DNA of 64,000 nt from Acinetobacter sp. WCHAc010034 (GCF_001696615.3 NZ_CP032279.1:2170001-2234000); one strand, 5' to 3'; counted from the first letter of the stretch, positions 8,572 through 17,872 are shown. The notes: generated by a model from the sequence alone, not told the origin. Translations and numbers: made by a program.

Positions 8572-9351
8572 ATGCTGTTTCTGAATACGCGCCCGGCGGA
8601 CCGGGCGGCTGGCCTGACTCAGGCGCTGCAGGCGGCGCAGGTTGAGGTGCTGGAACTGCCGCTGCTGGAACTGGCGCCTGCGCCGTGGTCTGAAGCTTTG
8701 GCGCAGCTGTATGCCCAGCTTGACACAGTTCAGGCCATTGTCGCGGTCAGCCCGTCTGCGGTGCATTACGGCATGGCCGGGCTGCAGCGGTCAGGGCTGC
8801 CTCTGCATGCCTTGGCGCAGGTGCAGTGGATCGCGGTTGGCGAAGCCACGGCGCAGGCGCTGCAGTCCTATGGCGTAAGCAGCCATGTGCCGGAAGTGGA
8901 AACCTCTGAAGGCATGCTGGATTTGCCTGCGCTGCACCGGCTGAACGCTTCGGCAGGAGTGGCCTTCTGGCGCGGCGAAGGCGGGCGCCAGTTCATGATG
9001 GATTCGCTGCGCGCAAAGGGCATGCGGATCTTGAATTTTGTGCTGTACCGGCGCCAATGCCCCGCGCAGGCTGCGCAAATACTGGCAGCAAATCTGGCGC
9101 GGCTGCAGCGCGAACCGCGCTACTGCATGCTGATCAGCAGCGAAGCCAGCTGGCTGAACTGGCTGGCGCTGACCGCAGATCATCCGGAGCTGCTGAATCA
9201 TGCGCATATTCTGGCGCTGGGCGGGCGCCTGTCCGGGCTGCTGGACGGCTGCCGGCAGGCCCGCCAATTGACTTTTTCTTCTATTCAACTGAATGATTTG
9301 CGGCTGGAATCCATTTTGCAGCAAATTGCGCCTGTGCAGGGAACTCCATGA
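8572..9351 (+). CDS. hemD: Uroporphyrinogen-III synthase
   Basis: Cyclises hydroxymethylbilane with ring-D inversion to uroporphyrinogen III. 259 residues, typical length and two-lobe layout: MLFLNTRPADRAAGL at the start, the AIVAVSPSAVHYGM segment near residue 65 and IAVGEATAQALQSYG near residue 90 are the usual conserved blocks. The family diverges strongly, so position after hemC carries weight. Its stop overlaps the next ATG (ATGA), indicating translational coupling to hemX. Confidence 0.92.
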   Translation: MLFLNTRPADRAAGLTQALQAAQVEVLELPLLELAPAPWSEALAQLYAQLDTVQAIVAVSPSAVHYGMAGLQRSGLPLHALAQVQWIAVGEATAQALQSYGVSSHVPEVETSEGMLDLPALHRLNASAGVAFWRGEGGRQFMMDSLRAKGMRILNFVLYRRQCPAQAAQILAANLARLQREPRYCMLISSEASWLNWLALTADHPELLNHAHILALGGRLSGLLDGCRQARQLTFSSIQLNDLRLESILQQIAPVQGTP

Positions 9352-10187
9352 AAAAACTGCTTGTTCTGTTACTGATTTTAAGCGCGCTGTGGATTGTTAA
9401 AATCAGCTTTGACCTGTACCGGCTCAGCGCCGGGCAGGAGGCGCTGGCGCAGCAGCAGAAAGCGCTGGAACAGCGCAATGCCAGCCTGAATGACCAGCTG
9501 GCCGCCTTGAACCGCCAGCTCAGCAGTTCGGCAGCTCCTGCCGCCGCGGCAAATTCCAGCGGCGCCGCGCCTGCGCCGCAGGCCAGCGCGCTGCAGCCGG
9601 CGGCGCTGATCGGGCAGCAGCTGGACCTGGTTGAATTCGCCTTGCGCCAGCAGCAGTATCCGCTGGCGCTGGAAAAGCTCAATCAGCTGAATCAGAATCT
9701 GGAGCTGTACGCGCTGGCGCCGGCATTGAAAGCCAGCCTGCATCAGGCCGTCGGCAAAGACCGCCAGATGGTGATGCAGTTCATCAATGCCAATGCCGAG
9801 CAGCAGGGCAAGCTGGCTGCGGTGCTGGATCAGCTTGATCAGGGCATTGCCCAGGAGCTGAAAGCGCAGTATGCGCAGCCTGCGCCGCAGCCTGAGCGCT
9901 CATTCTGGCAGCGCTGGATTCAGGTTGAATCTGTGCAGCAGCCCAGCCCGCTGCTGATGCAGCGCGCGCTGATTTTAAAGGAAGCGCAGCTGCGCCTGCT
10001 GCTGGCGCAGCAGCAGCTGCATAAAGGCCAGTATCTTGCTTTTCAGCAGGAGCTGACCGAGGCTGCGCAAATCCTGAAGCCGCTGCCGGATGCAAAAGCC
10101 CGGTATTTTGTGCAGCGCCTGAATGAGCTGAAAAAAATCCCCGCCCTTACCGCGCCTATTTTAAATACCCGGGCTTTAATTGGATAA
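9348..10187 (+). CDS. hemX: HemX-like membrane-anchored coiled-coil protein
   Basis: A 279-residue protein with one N-terminal membrane anchor (LLVLLLILSALWIVKI) then a coiled coil (about residues 25-65, rich in Gln/Glu/Leu), an Ala/Pro linker and a helical domain. Database records often name this family uroporphyrinogen-III C-methyltransferase, but no SAM-methyltransferase motif is visible and the enzymatic name should not be trusted. It is shorter than the enterobacterial HemX (about 390). Coupled to hemD by ATGA overlap and followed 6 bp later by hemY; probably organises haem-synthesis enzymes at the membrane (inference). Confidence 0.82.
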   Translation: MKKLLVLLLILSALWIVKISFDLYRLSAGQEALAQQQKALEQRNASLNDQLAALNRQLSSSAAPAAAANSSGAAPAPQASALQPAALIGQQLDLVEFALRQQQYPLALEKLNQLNQNLELYALAPALKASLHQAVGKDRQMVMQFINANAEQQGKLAAVLDQLDQGIAQELKAQYAQPAPQPERSFWQRWIQVESVQQPSPLLMQRALILKEAQLRLLLAQQQLHKGQYLAFQQELTEAAQILKPLPDAKARYFVQRLNELKKIPALTAPILNTRALIG

Positions 10188-10193
10188 CTGCAG

Positions 10194-11387
10194 ATGAAAC
10201 AGATTTTACGCGCGTATCTGCTGATTAGTTTGCTGGCGGCCGCATTATTCAGCGTGCTGAGCTTCGGCTATGGCGCCGGCTATGTTTATTTATACTGGCG
10301 CGACTGGCAAATTCAAACCAATATGTGGTTTCTGGTGATTATGCTGGCGCTTTTGAGCTTAATGGGCCAGCTGCTTTGGCTGGCGGCCAAGCGCTATTTA
10401 AGCCGGGAGCAGCGCAAGCGGGAAACCGTATTCAGTTTCAGCAAGCTCCATCCTTATGAGCAGCTGGCTGTGGTTTGGCTGCTGAATGCGGCCGAGGACC
10501 AGCGCCAGTTTGTTCAGCAGGCCTTCAGCGAATCGGGCCTGCTGAAGGGGATTATTGACGCGCGCCTGTACTGGATGCGCGAGCAGTATAATGACGCGCT
10601 GGCGGCATTAAATGAAGCCAATCCAATGGCATTTGAATTGGCTGAGCTGCAGCGGATTGCGGTTTATTTATCGCAGCGGGACGGAGAGCAGGCATTAACC
10701 CATTTGGAGTTTTTAAATCAGCATGAGCTTTCGCCCTGGCTGAATAATGTCAGCGCCGCCTATGCGCAGCGCCTGACCGCATTATGGGGCCAGTTTGCGC
10801 TGCAGTTTCCGTGGATGTATCTGCGTTCGACAAAATACGGCCATTTGGATGAAGCAACCAAGCAGGCCTGGCTGGAACAGCTGCTGGCGGCCTTTGATCA
10901 GGCGGATCCGGACGGCCTGCAGCTGCTGCGCGAGCGCTACGAAGGCTTAAGCGCCCAGATTTTCAGCCGCAGCTTTCATATCAAGGCGCTGTGGCTGAAA
11001 GTGCTGGCGCGCATGCCGGAAATGAGCCAGGCGCATGAAGCGCTTGCGGTGCATCTGCTGGCGCAGCAGTTCAATCAGGAAGTGTTCTATCTGTGGTTCC
11101 AGCAGCAGCTGCTGAAGCAGAACCCAGACTATGCGGAGATTGAGCAGCGCATCAATGCATGGGAAAGCCGCTATCCGGCCCTGCCGGTATTCAGCTTCGC
11201 CAAATGGCATGTGTTTGAGGCGACAGGTCGGCAGGCGGAAGCGCAGGCGCTGCTGGAGCTGTATCCGGATGATGTGCTGATGAGCTATTTAAGAATTAAA
11301 TCCACTTTGTCCGGTCAGGAACATTTGATCAAACAGTTAAATTTAATTTTTGAAAATAATGCAAATTTTGTAGAAATTAAAATATAA
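10194..11387 (+). CDS. hemY: HemY-like membrane TPR protein of the hem operon
   Basis: A 397-residue protein with two N-terminal membrane helices (LLISLLAAALFSVLSFGY and FLVIMLALLSLMGQLLWLA), then a cytosolic helical-repeat region consistent with TPRs (ALAALNEANPMAFELAELQRIAV, EAQALLELYPDDVLMSYLRIKS). It fits the proteobacterial HemY_N family always found after hemX and is unrelated to the protoporphyrinogen oxidase also called HemY. The role in haem synthesis is inferred from operon position. Confidence 0.82.
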   Translation: MKQILRAYLLISLLAAALFSVLSFGYGAGYVYLYWRDWQIQTNMWFLVIMLALLSLMGQLLWLAAKRYLSREQRKRETVFSFSKLHPYEQLAVVWLLNAAEDQRQFVQQAFSESGLLKGIIDARLYWMREQYNDALAALNEANPMAFELAELQRIAVYLSQRDGEQALTHLEFLNQHELSPWLNNVSAAYAQRLTALWGQFALQFPWMYLRSTKYGHLDEATKQAWLEQLLAAFDQADPDGLQLLRERYEGLSAQIFSRSFHIKALWLKVLARMPEMSQAHEALAVHLLAQQFNQEVFYLWFQQQLLKQNPDYAEIEQRINAWESRYPALPVFSFAKWHVFEATGRQAEAQALLELYPDDVLMSYLRIKSTLSGQEHLIKQLNLIFENNANFVEIKI

Positions 11388-11398
11388 CGGAAAATAAA

Positions 11399-11827
11399 AT
11401 GATTGAACTGGCTGAATATCCGGTGATTTATGAACAGAAAGTCGCATGGGGAGATATGGATGCATTTGGCCATGTCAATAATGCAGTTTATTACCGCTAT
11501 ATTGAAAGCGCGCGCATTTGCTATTTTGAAGAATTAAATATTTTCCAGCAGGATATTTATACTGTAGTTGCATCCAGCCAGTGTCAATACCTGAGGCCGC
11601 TGTTTTATCCCGATCAATTGAAAATCGGCGCGCGGGTGGAAGAGATGCGCAGCAGCGCAATCCGGATGAGCTATATATTATGGAGCGGGCAGCAGCAGAA
11701 TATCGCAGCGCAGGGCGAAGCGGTAATTGTCTGCGTAGATAAACTGAATCTGCAGAAAATACCCATGCCGGAAAATATCCGCCAAAATATTAAGGAGATT
11801 GAATGGCGCGTTCAGCATGATATTTAA
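11399..11827 (+). CDS. YbgC/4HBT-family acyl-CoA thioesterase
   Basis: A 142-residue single-hotdog thioesterase. The signature WGDMDAFGHVNNAVYYRYIESAR holds the catalytic Asp and the GHVNN motif of 4-hydroxybenzoyl-CoA-type thioesterases. Only 11 bases separate it from hemY, so it may be read through from the hem operon, though its function is presumably unrelated. The substrate is unknown. Confidence 0.85.
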   Translation: MIELAEYPVIYEQKVAWGDMDAFGHVNNAVYYRYIESARICYFEELNIFQQDIYTVVASSQCQYLRPLFYPDQLKIGARVEEMRSSAIRMSYILWSGQQQNIAAQGEAVIVCVDKLNLQKIPMPENIRQNIKEIEWRVQHDI

Positions 11828-11978
11828 AATGCCGGCCGGCTTATTTTATTATGACGGCAACTATTGAAATATTGTTTTTAAACCGCATTTATATATTGAA
11901 TGTTTATAGCAATATAAATATGATGAGCTAGTTTTAAAAAGCAAAATAATACGGAACCCGTTTTAAGGATTTAATATC

Positions 11979-12302
11979 ATGCCAGACATTAGTAATTTAT
12001 CTGTTGAAGAGCTTAAAAAGCTGCAAGTTCAAGCCGAAGCATTAATTGCGTCTAAAAAAGACCAGGCTGTTGAAGACGCTTATCATCAAATTTTGGAAAT
12101 TGCGGAAAATGTCGGCCTCAGCATTGAGCAGATTCTGGAATTCGGCGCCAGCAAGCGAAAAAAAGCCACGCGCAAATCTGTAGAGCCGCGCTACCGCAGC
12201 AAAGCCAATCCGGAAGACACCTGGACTGGCCGCGGCAAGCAGCCGCGCTGGCTGGTGGCTGAGCTGGAAAAAGGCGCTAAGCTGGAAAGCTTCCTGATCT
12301 GA
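11979..12302 (+). CDS. H-NS family nucleoid-associated protein
   Basis: A 107-residue protein with the H-NS layout: an N-terminal oligomerisation coiled coil (SVEELKKLQVQAEALIASKK), a basic linker (ASKRKKATRKS) and the C-terminal DNA-binding domain YRSKANPEDTWTGRGKQPRWL, which contains the AT-hook-like TGRGKQPRW loop. Such proteins silence AT-rich DNA. An AT-rich 150-bp upstream region and a strong downstream terminator suggest it is monocistronic. Confidence 0.92.
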   Translation: MPDISNLSVEELKKLQVQAEALIASKKDQAVEDAYHQILEIAENVGLSIEQILEFGASKRKKATRKSVEPRYRSKANPEDTWTGRGKQPRWLVAELEKGAKLESFLI

Positions 12303-12342
12303 TAGCGCGTCATCAGGCTGTCACGAAGGCAGGCTAAGATGG

Positions 12343-12372
12343 AAAAACCAAGCGGCAGCGCTTGGTTTTTTT
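12343..12372 (+). terminator. Terminator of the H-NS-like gene
   Basis: Stem AAAAACCAAGC / GCTTGGTTTTT with a 6-nt loop and a seven-T tail. Confidence 0.88.
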
Positions 12373-12471
12373 ATATCTTTGAATTGGCGGCGCAGAAAAA
12401 GTGTGCATAATGTGTTTATAAAAGAAAACAGCATCTCAGGGACAAATAATTGAAATACTGGTTGGGGCGGG

Positions 12472-13215
12472 ATGAGCAATAAGCCAAAAAAAATCAGATG
12501 GTTGATCTTTGCTGTCATCACATTTTTTATTTTCGTCATGCTGCAGGTTCCGGCAGCCTGGCTGATTGCCAAATTTTATAAAAATAATCAGGCGCTGCAC
12601 AACGTCAGCGGCAATATCTGGCGCGGCCAGGCCGACTGGAATAAAGGCCAGCTGCGCGGCTCGCTCAGCTGGAAAATCCGCCCGCTGGACCTGCTGCTGC
12701 TGCGCTTAGGCGCGGATCTGGAAATCCACAGCGGCAATACCCAGCTGGCAGGCGCGCTGGGCTACGGCTTTGGCAAAACCGTCATCGTCAAGTCGCTGAA
12801 TGGCCAGGTGGCGCCGGAAACCTTAAAAGCGCTGGCAGACTGGCAATGGCCCAGCAATGCCATTCAGCTGAAGGACGTTTCATTCAAATACGCAAAGGCG
12901 CAAGGCTTCAGCCAGGCGGACGGGCAGCTGCAGTGGGCCGGCGGAGAGCTGCTGTACAGCTTTGCGCAGCGCCAGGAACGCATGAATGTGCCTTCATTGA
13001 TGGGCCGGCTGCGCGGCGACAGCGGCAAGCTGCAGTTTGATGTGCGCGATGCGCGCGAGCAGAAAATGCTGAATCTGCAGCTGGATGCGGAATTGATGAT
13101 GGATGTTCAATTAACCCAGCGCCTGCTGCTGAATATTCCGACCTATGACGGCAAAGCCGGCCTGGATACTTATGTCATCAGTTCACGTCAGCCTCTGCTG
13201 AAAGGCGGCTTTTAA
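12472..13215 (+). CDS. gspN: Type II secretion system protein N
   Basis: A 247-residue GspN-family protein, an accessory inner-membrane component of the type II secretion system. An uncleaved N-terminal membrane helix (WLIFAVITFFIFVMLQVPAAWLIA) is followed by a periplasmic beta-rich domain with the family's VSGNIWRGQADW and LRGSLSWKIRPLDLLLLRLG motifs. Its stop overlaps the gspC start (TAATG), showing coupling. The usual gspE-M core genes are not here; only N, C and D are. Confidence 0.88.
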   Translation: MSNKPKKIRWLIFAVITFFIFVMLQVPAAWLIAKFYKNNQALHNVSGNIWRGQADWNKGQLRGSLSWKIRPLDLLLLRLGADLEIHSGNTQLAGALGYGFGKTVIVKSLNGQVAPETLKALADWQWPSNAIQLKDVSFKYAKAQGFSQADGQLQWAGGELLYSFAQRQERMNVPSLMGRLRGDSGKLQFDVRDAREQKMLNLQLDAELMMDVQLTQRLLLNIPTYDGKAGLDTYVISSRQPLLKGGF

Positions 13216-14051
13216 TGAACGGCTGGATGGAAAAACTCAAGCAGTACAACTGGAAAAATACAGACCGGCTGGCGCCGGCGGCGCTGGCTGTGCTGATCAT
13301 CTGCCTGTGCTGGCAAATGGCCGCCCTGCTGTGGCTGCTGCTGGCGCCGCCTCAGGCCATGCAGCCGCAGCGGGCGGAATTAGGCTCGCAGCAGGCGCAG
13401 GTGCCGAATATCAGCTCATTTTCGCTGTTTCAGGAAGCCGGGCGCGCATCCGGCGCGGACGCGCAGCTGAATATGGCGCTGCAGGGGGTGATGGTCGGCT
13501 ATCCAAGCCAGTATTCTTCGGCGGTGATTAAAGTCAATGAAACCGCGGAGCGCTACCGGGTCGGCGATGTGATTGAGGGTTCTTCCTATGCCTTGTCCGA
13601 GGTGCATTGGGACCGGGCGGTTTTGCGCAGCGCAAGCGGCGCCGTGCGTGAACTGGCGTTTAAAGGCATTGAAAATGGACTGAATCAGCCGATTTCGCCA
13701 AGCAGCCCAAGTGCCCAGCCGGGCAGCAGTATGCAGCAAGCCAGCCCGGAGCAGAACGCCATCGGGCAGGCGGTGCAGCGTATTCAGGAAAACCGCGAGC
13801 AGTACCTGCAGGAAATGGGCGTGAGCTCATCAGCCGGCGGCGGCTTTGAAGTCACCGCGCGCACGCCGGCCGGACTGCGCAATAAATTAGGCCTGCAGCC
13901 GGGCGACCGCATTATGTCGCTGAACGGGCAGGCTGTGGGTCAGGGCCAGTCAGAGGCGCAATTATTAGAACAGGCTCGCCGTGAGGGTCAGGTGAAGCTG
14001 GAAATAAAACGCGGTGATCAAGTGATGACCGTACAGCAGGATTTTAAGTGA
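13215..14051 (+). CDS. gspC: Type II secretion system protein C
   Basis: A 278-residue bitopic inner-membrane protein linking the inner-membrane platform to the secretin. One membrane helix (about residues 22-42) follows a short cytosolic tail; then the periplasmic HR domain (LQGVMVGYPSQYSSAVIKVNE...YRVGDVIEGSSYALSEVHWDRAVLRSA-type pattern), a Ser/Gln-rich linker and a C-terminal PDZ domain (residues ~205-278, with RNKLGLQPGDRIMSLNGQAV). Translationally coupled to gspN, 39 bp before gspD. Confidence 0.92.
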   Translation: MNGWMEKLKQYNWKNTDRLAPAALAVLIICLCWQMAALLWLLLAPPQAMQPQRAELGSQQAQVPNISSFSLFQEAGRASGADAQLNMALQGVMVGYPSQYSSAVIKVNETAERYRVGDVIEGSSYALSEVHWDRAVLRSASGAVRELAFKGIENGLNQPISPSSPSAQPGSSMQQASPEQNAIGQAVQRIQENREQYLQEMGVSSSAGGGFEVTARTPAGLRNKLGLQPGDRIMSLNGQAVGQGQSEAQLLEQARREGQVKLEIKRGDQVMTVQQDFK

Positions 14052-14090
14052 TGTGTCATCACTTCAGCAGGTTAGGAAGCAGAACAGTTC

Positions 14091-16325
14091 ATGGCTTTAT
14101 TCAATAATAATCGACCGGCATTAGCCGCATGCGCCTTAGCGCCGCTGGTGGCGATGGCCAGCACCGCAAGCTATGCGCAGACCTGGAAAATCAATCTGCG
14201 CGATGCCGATCTCGCCGCATTCATCAATGAAGTGGCCGATATTACCGGCAAAAATTTTGCGGTCGATCCGCGCGTCCGCGGCAATGTCACGGTCATCTCC
14301 AATAAGCCGCTGAATAAAAATGAAGTCTATGATCTGTTTCTGGGCGTGCTGAATGTCAATGGCGTGGTCGCGATTCCGTCCGGCAATACCGTGAAGCTGG
14401 TGCCGGACAGCAATGTGAAAAGTTCCGGCATTCCCTATGATGCGCGGCGCAGCGCCAGCGGCGACCAGATTGTCACCCGGGTCATCTGGCTGGAAAACAC
14501 CAACGCCAATGACCTGATTCCGGCGCTGCGCCCGCTGATGCCGCAGTTTGCGCATTTGTCGGCGGTCGGCGGCACCAATGCCTTAATTGTGTCTGACCGC
14601 GCCAGCAATATTTATCAGCTGGAAACCATTATCCGCAATCTGGACGGCACCGGCCAGAACGACATTGAAGCGGTGACGCTGCAGTCCAGCCAGGCGGAAG
14701 AAATGATCGGCCTGCTGGATTCAATGACTTCGACCGGGGCCGCCAAAGACGCCAAAGGCTCGCGCGTCCGGATTATTGCGGACAGCCGCACCAACCGCAT
14801 CATCATTAAGGGTGATACGCAAACCCGCAAGCGCATCCGCCAGACCATTGAAATGCTGGATGTGCCGCCGGCGGACCGCTTGGGCGGGCTGAAAGTCTTC
14901 CGCCTGAAATACGCCAGCTCGAAAAACCTGGCGGAAATCCTGCAGGGCCTGGTGACTGGGCAGGCGGTTTCTTCATCTTCTTCCAGTTCAGGCTCGGGCA
15001 GTTCTGCATACGGCTCAGGCAGCGCCGGCAGCATGCTGAACAGCTCAGGCTCCAGCGCTTCGCAGAACGGCGCATCTTCAGGCATAAACCTGAATTCAGG
15101 CTCCGGCAGCGCCAGCCAAAACGCCATCAGCAGCTTCAGCGCCAATGGCGTCAGCATTATTGCGGATACCACCCAGAATGCGCTGCTGGTGAAAGCCGAC
15201 CCGCAGCTGATGCGCGAGATCGAATCCGCCATCCAGCAGCTGGATACGCGCCGCGAACAGGTGCTGATTGAAGCTGCGATTATTGAAGTTGAAGGCAGCG
15301 ATGTCGATCAGCTGGGCGTGCAGTGGGCGCTGGGTGACTTGAACAGCGGCATTGGCCTGATCAATTTTGACAAGGTCGGCTCCAGCCTGAAGAGTATTGC
15401 GGCTGGCTATGCCACCGGCGGCGCGGCCGGCGCAGGCAGTGTGATCGGCGCAGGCACATCGCTGATTCTGGGCGACTACAAGGAAGGCGCCAACGGTTCG
15501 CGCAGGCTGTATGGCGCAATGATTCAGGCGCTGAAGGAAAATACCAAATCCAACCTGCTGTCTACGCCGTCGATCCTGACCATGGATAATGAAGAGGCCT
15601 ATATCGTGGTCGGCGAAAACGTGCCTTTTGTTACCGGTTCGGTGTCAACCACGGCATCGGGCCAGGCCAACCCCTACACCACCATTGAGCGCAAGGACGT
15701 CGGCGTGACGCTGAAAGTGGTGCCGCATATCGGCGAAGGCGGTTCGGTGCGCCTGGAGGTTGAGCAGGAAGTTTCCAATGTCACCGCCAGCAAAGGGCAG
15801 GCGCAGGATCTGGTCACCAGCAAGCGCGCGATTAAGACCTCCATTTTGGCGGAGCACGGCCAGATTATTGTTCTGGGCGGCTTGATTTCCGATGATACGT
15901 CCTATGTGCGCCAGGCTGTGCCGGGCCTGGGCGCAATTCCCGGCTTGGGGCGCCTTTTCCGCGCTGACGGCAAATCCAATAAAAAGCGCAACTTGCTGAT
16001 CTTTATTCATCCGACCATTGTCGGCGACGCCAAAGACGTGCGCAAAATGTCGCAGCAGCGCTACAGTCAGCTGTACAGCCTGCAGCTGGCGCTGGATCAG
16101 GACGGCAATTTCGCCAAGCTGCCAGAAAACGTCGAAGATATGTATCAGCCGCGGGTGCCGGTGTCTAAAATTCCGTACAGCGCCGGCAAGGCCGCCTATC
16201 AGGCTGTGCCTTCCGGAGGCGCGGCTGTGCCCGCGGCAGCGACCCCTGTGGCGATTGAGCCTTCGCCGTTGAAGCGCCAGCCTGCGGCTGCGCCGAACGG
16301 CGCACGCCCGGCTCAGGCGCCTTGA
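14091..16325 (+). CDS. gspD: Type II secretion system secretin GspD
   Basis: Forms the outer-membrane channel of the type II secretion system. 744 residues: signal peptide ending near ASYAQ, N0 domain (WKINLRDADLAAFINEVADITGKNF), N1-N3 ring domains, a Ser/Gly-rich low-complexity insert in N3 (about residues 295-345, repeated SSSSSGSGSSAYGSGSAG-like tracts), then the secretin domain with the VPGLGAIPGLGRLFR signature near residue 605. An Ala/Pro-rich tail ends the protein. No S-domain is obvious, so a separate pilotin may be needed (inference). Confidence 0.95.
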   Translation: MALFNNNRPALAACALAPLVAMASTASYAQTWKINLRDADLAAFINEVADITGKNFAVDPRVRGNVTVISNKPLNKNEVYDLFLGVLNVNGVVAIPSGNTVKLVPDSNVKSSGIPYDARRSASGDQIVTRVIWLENTNANDLIPALRPLMPQFAHLSAVGGTNALIVSDRASNIYQLETIIRNLDGTGQNDIEAVTLQSSQAEEMIGLLDSMTSTGAAKDAKGSRVRIIADSRTNRIIIKGDTQTRKRIRQTIEMLDVPPADRLGGLKVFRLKYASSKNLAEILQGLVTGQAVSSSSSSSGSGSSAYGSGSAGSMLNSSGSSASQNGASSGINLNSGSGSASQNAISSFSANGVSIIADTTQNALLVKADPQLMREIESAIQQLDTRREQVLIEAAIIEVEGSDVDQLGVQWALGDLNSGIGLINFDKVGSSLKSIAAGYATGGAAGAGSVIGAGTSLILGDYKEGANGSRRLYGAMIQALKENTKSNLLSTPSILTMDNEEAYIVVGENVPFVTGSVSTTASGQANPYTTIERKDVGVTLKVVPHIGEGGSVRLEVEQEVSNVTASKGQAQDLVTSKRAIKTSILAEHGQIIVLGGLISDDTSYVRQAVPGLGAIPGLGRLFRADGKSNKKRNLLIFIHPTIVGDAKDVRKMSQQRYSQLYSLQLALDQDGNFAKLPENVEDMYQPRVPVSKIPYSAGKAAYQAVPSGGAAVPAAATPVAIEPSPLKRQPAAAPNGARPAQAP

Positions 16326-16414
16326 AGCCGGCGCCCGGCGCTGGAACGCGCGGTTGAAGAATCCGCACGGCAGCATGTATGATGAAGGCAAAACCGGATA
16401 GAGAATTGAATTTC

Positions 16415-17035
16415 ATGACGTGGAAAATACAGGCCGTCACAGGCGACTTAGCGGGGCAGGAAATCAGCATTGAGCGCGATATGCTGGTCGGGCGCCATCA
16501 GTCTGCGGATATTGTGCTGCAGCAGGCTGAGATTTCACGCAAGCATGCGGCTTTCCTGCTGAAAGAGCAGGCGCTGTGGGTGCAGGACTTGAACTCGTCC
16601 AATGGTACCTTTGTCAATGATGCGCGCCTGGAAAATGCCGAAGCCCTGCTGCAGGATGGCGACATTGTCCAGTTTGCTGGCCTGAAATTCGCTGTGCTGC
16701 AGCCGGCGGAAGCCGCAGCTGCGGAAGCGCAGCCGGAAGCGGCGTCCGCAGCCCAGAAAATGAATGATCAGGGCATGCCTGAATTGGCTGAGCGTGATGC
16801 AGGCATTCAGCTGTCGCGTGACGGCATGCCGCAGCATGTCGCTGTGCCGAAGCCGGCGCCGATTCCGGAAGGTACGGATTTGAGCGCTGCGCAGCCTGAA
16901 CCGGCGCCGGCTGCGGAGCAGCCTGCAGCCCGTGCGGAGCAGGAAACTGAGCAGCGCAAGAATGCCTCTGTGGGCCTGATGACTGTAGTGGCGATTGTGA
17001 TTTTGGCTATTCTGGCCTGGCTGTTTCTGAAATAA
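16415..17035 (+). CDS. Tail-anchored FHA-domain protein
   Basis: A 206-residue protein from ATG 16415 (ATG 16379 also open, adding 12 residues of poor quality). Residues ~10-95 form a forkhead-associated phosphothreonine-binding domain: LVGRHQSADIVLQQAEISRKHA, then DLNSSNGTFVNDARL. A long acidic Ala/Pro/Glu linker follows, and the C-terminus is one membrane helix (VGLMTVVAIVILAILAWLFLK) with nothing after it, so it should be tail-anchored with the FHA domain in the cytosol. It lies 89 bp after gspD. Its partner kinase is not in the window. Confidence 0.85.
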   Translation: MTWKIQAVTGDLAGQEISIERDMLVGRHQSADIVLQQAEISRKHAAFLLKEQALWVQDLNSSNGTFVNDARLENAEALLQDGDIVQFAGLKFAVLQPAEAAAAEAQPEAASAAQKMNDQGMPELAERDAGIQLSRDGMPQHVAVPKPAPIPEGTDLSAAQPEPAPAAEQPAARAEQETEQRKNASVGLMTVVAIVILAILAWLFLK

Positions 17036-17117
17036 GCTGGATTTGTATTGCGTTCAGGGCATGCAATCGCATGCCCTGCGCGTTTTAGGCGGATGGAAAT
17101 GAAAAAAAGAGGGTGCG

Positions 17118-17789
17118 ATGTTTGATTTGAATTTAGCCGGACGGGCGCTGATTTTATTTGACCTGGACGGTACGCTGGTGGATTCAGCTGCGGATTTGCA
17201 CCGCGCGATGAATATGAGCCTGAACGCGCTGCAGCTGCCGCCGGTTACTGAGCCGCAGGTGCGGGTCTGGATCGGCAAGGGCACAGCGGTTTTCTGCCAC
17301 AGCGTTCTGGAACATCTCACCGGCAGCGTTGACGCAGCCCAGCACCGGCAGCTGCTGGACACATTCTTGGAAATCTACAATGCCGACCCCTGCGTGGAAA
17401 CCCAGCTGTATGCCGGCATTCAGGCGTTTCTGGACTGGGGCCTGGCGCAGGGCAAGACCATGATCTGCGTGACCAACAAGCCGGAACAGCCGGCGCGCCG
17501 GATTATAGAGGCGCTGGGTGTGGGGCATTACTTTGCCGACGTGATTGGCGGCGACCGTTTTGAGCAGCGCAAGCCGCATCCGCGCCAGCTGCTGCACTGC
17601 GCGGAATACTATCAGGCGGAAAAAGCGCAGGTGCTGATGGTCGGCGACTCATCCAATGATGTGGAGGCTGCCCGCCGCGCCGGTATTGATTGTATTGCGG
17701 TCAGCTATGGCTATAATCATGGTGAAAATATCCGGGATTGCCAGCCGCAGCTTGTGGTGGATGATCTTCGGGAATTGCTTGCCCAATGA
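17118..17789 (+). CDS. gph: Phosphoglycolate phosphatase (HAD superfamily)
   Basis: 223 residues. HAD motif I is LFDLDGTLVDSAADLH (nucleophile and acid Asp), motif II TNKP, motif III lysine in ERRKPHP-like QRKPHPRQLL, and motif IV MVGDSSNDVEAARRAG. Dephosphorylates 2-phosphoglycolate arising from DNA repair. The gph-trpE neighbourhood is common in gammaproteobacteria. Confidence 0.92.
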   Translation: MFDLNLAGRALILFDLDGTLVDSAADLHRAMNMSLNALQLPPVTEPQVRVWIGKGTAVFCHSVLEHLTGSVDAAQHRQLLDTFLEIYNADPCVETQLYAGIQAFLDWGLAQGKTMICVTNKPEQPARRIIEALGVGHYFADVIGGDRFEQRKPHPRQLLHCAEYYQAEKAQVLMVGDSSNDVEAARRAGIDCIAVSYGYNHGENIRDCQPQLVVDDLRELLAQ

Positions 17790-17809
17790 AGCGCGATGAA
17801 GGAACAAAC

Positions 17810-17872
17810 ATGAGCAGCAGAATGGTTTTTCGATGGCGACACTCAGTCCAGCACACCAGTATTACTGAATAA
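17810..17872 (+). CDS. Putative trpE leader peptide (20 codons, one Trp)
   Basis: An ATG at 17810 follows an AAGGA box (17799-17803) by 6 bases and opens a 20-codon ORF ending TAA at 17872, 26 bases before trpE. The peptide contains FRWRHSVQHT; its only Trp codon is TGG 17834-17836. Directly before that codon, GGTTTTTC (17824-17831) is complementary to GAAAAACC (17889-17896), which covers the bases just upstream of the trpE ATG. A ribosome stalled at the Trp codon would mask the first arm. Not a classical trpL: one Trp only and no U-tailed terminator. Confidence 0.5.
   Translation: MSSRMVFRWRHSVQHTSITE

Noticed and set aside
8791..9324. 177-codon minus-strand ORF
   Set aside because: Antisense to hemD in GC-rich DNA; Gln/Arg-rich shadow.
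9348..10187. HemX as a functional uroporphyrinogen methyltransferase
   Set aside because: No SAM-methyltransferase motif; the product is a membrane-anchored coiled-coil protein.
15645..16391. 248-codon minus-strand ORF
   Set aside because: Antisense to gspD; Arg/His-rich composition without domain features.
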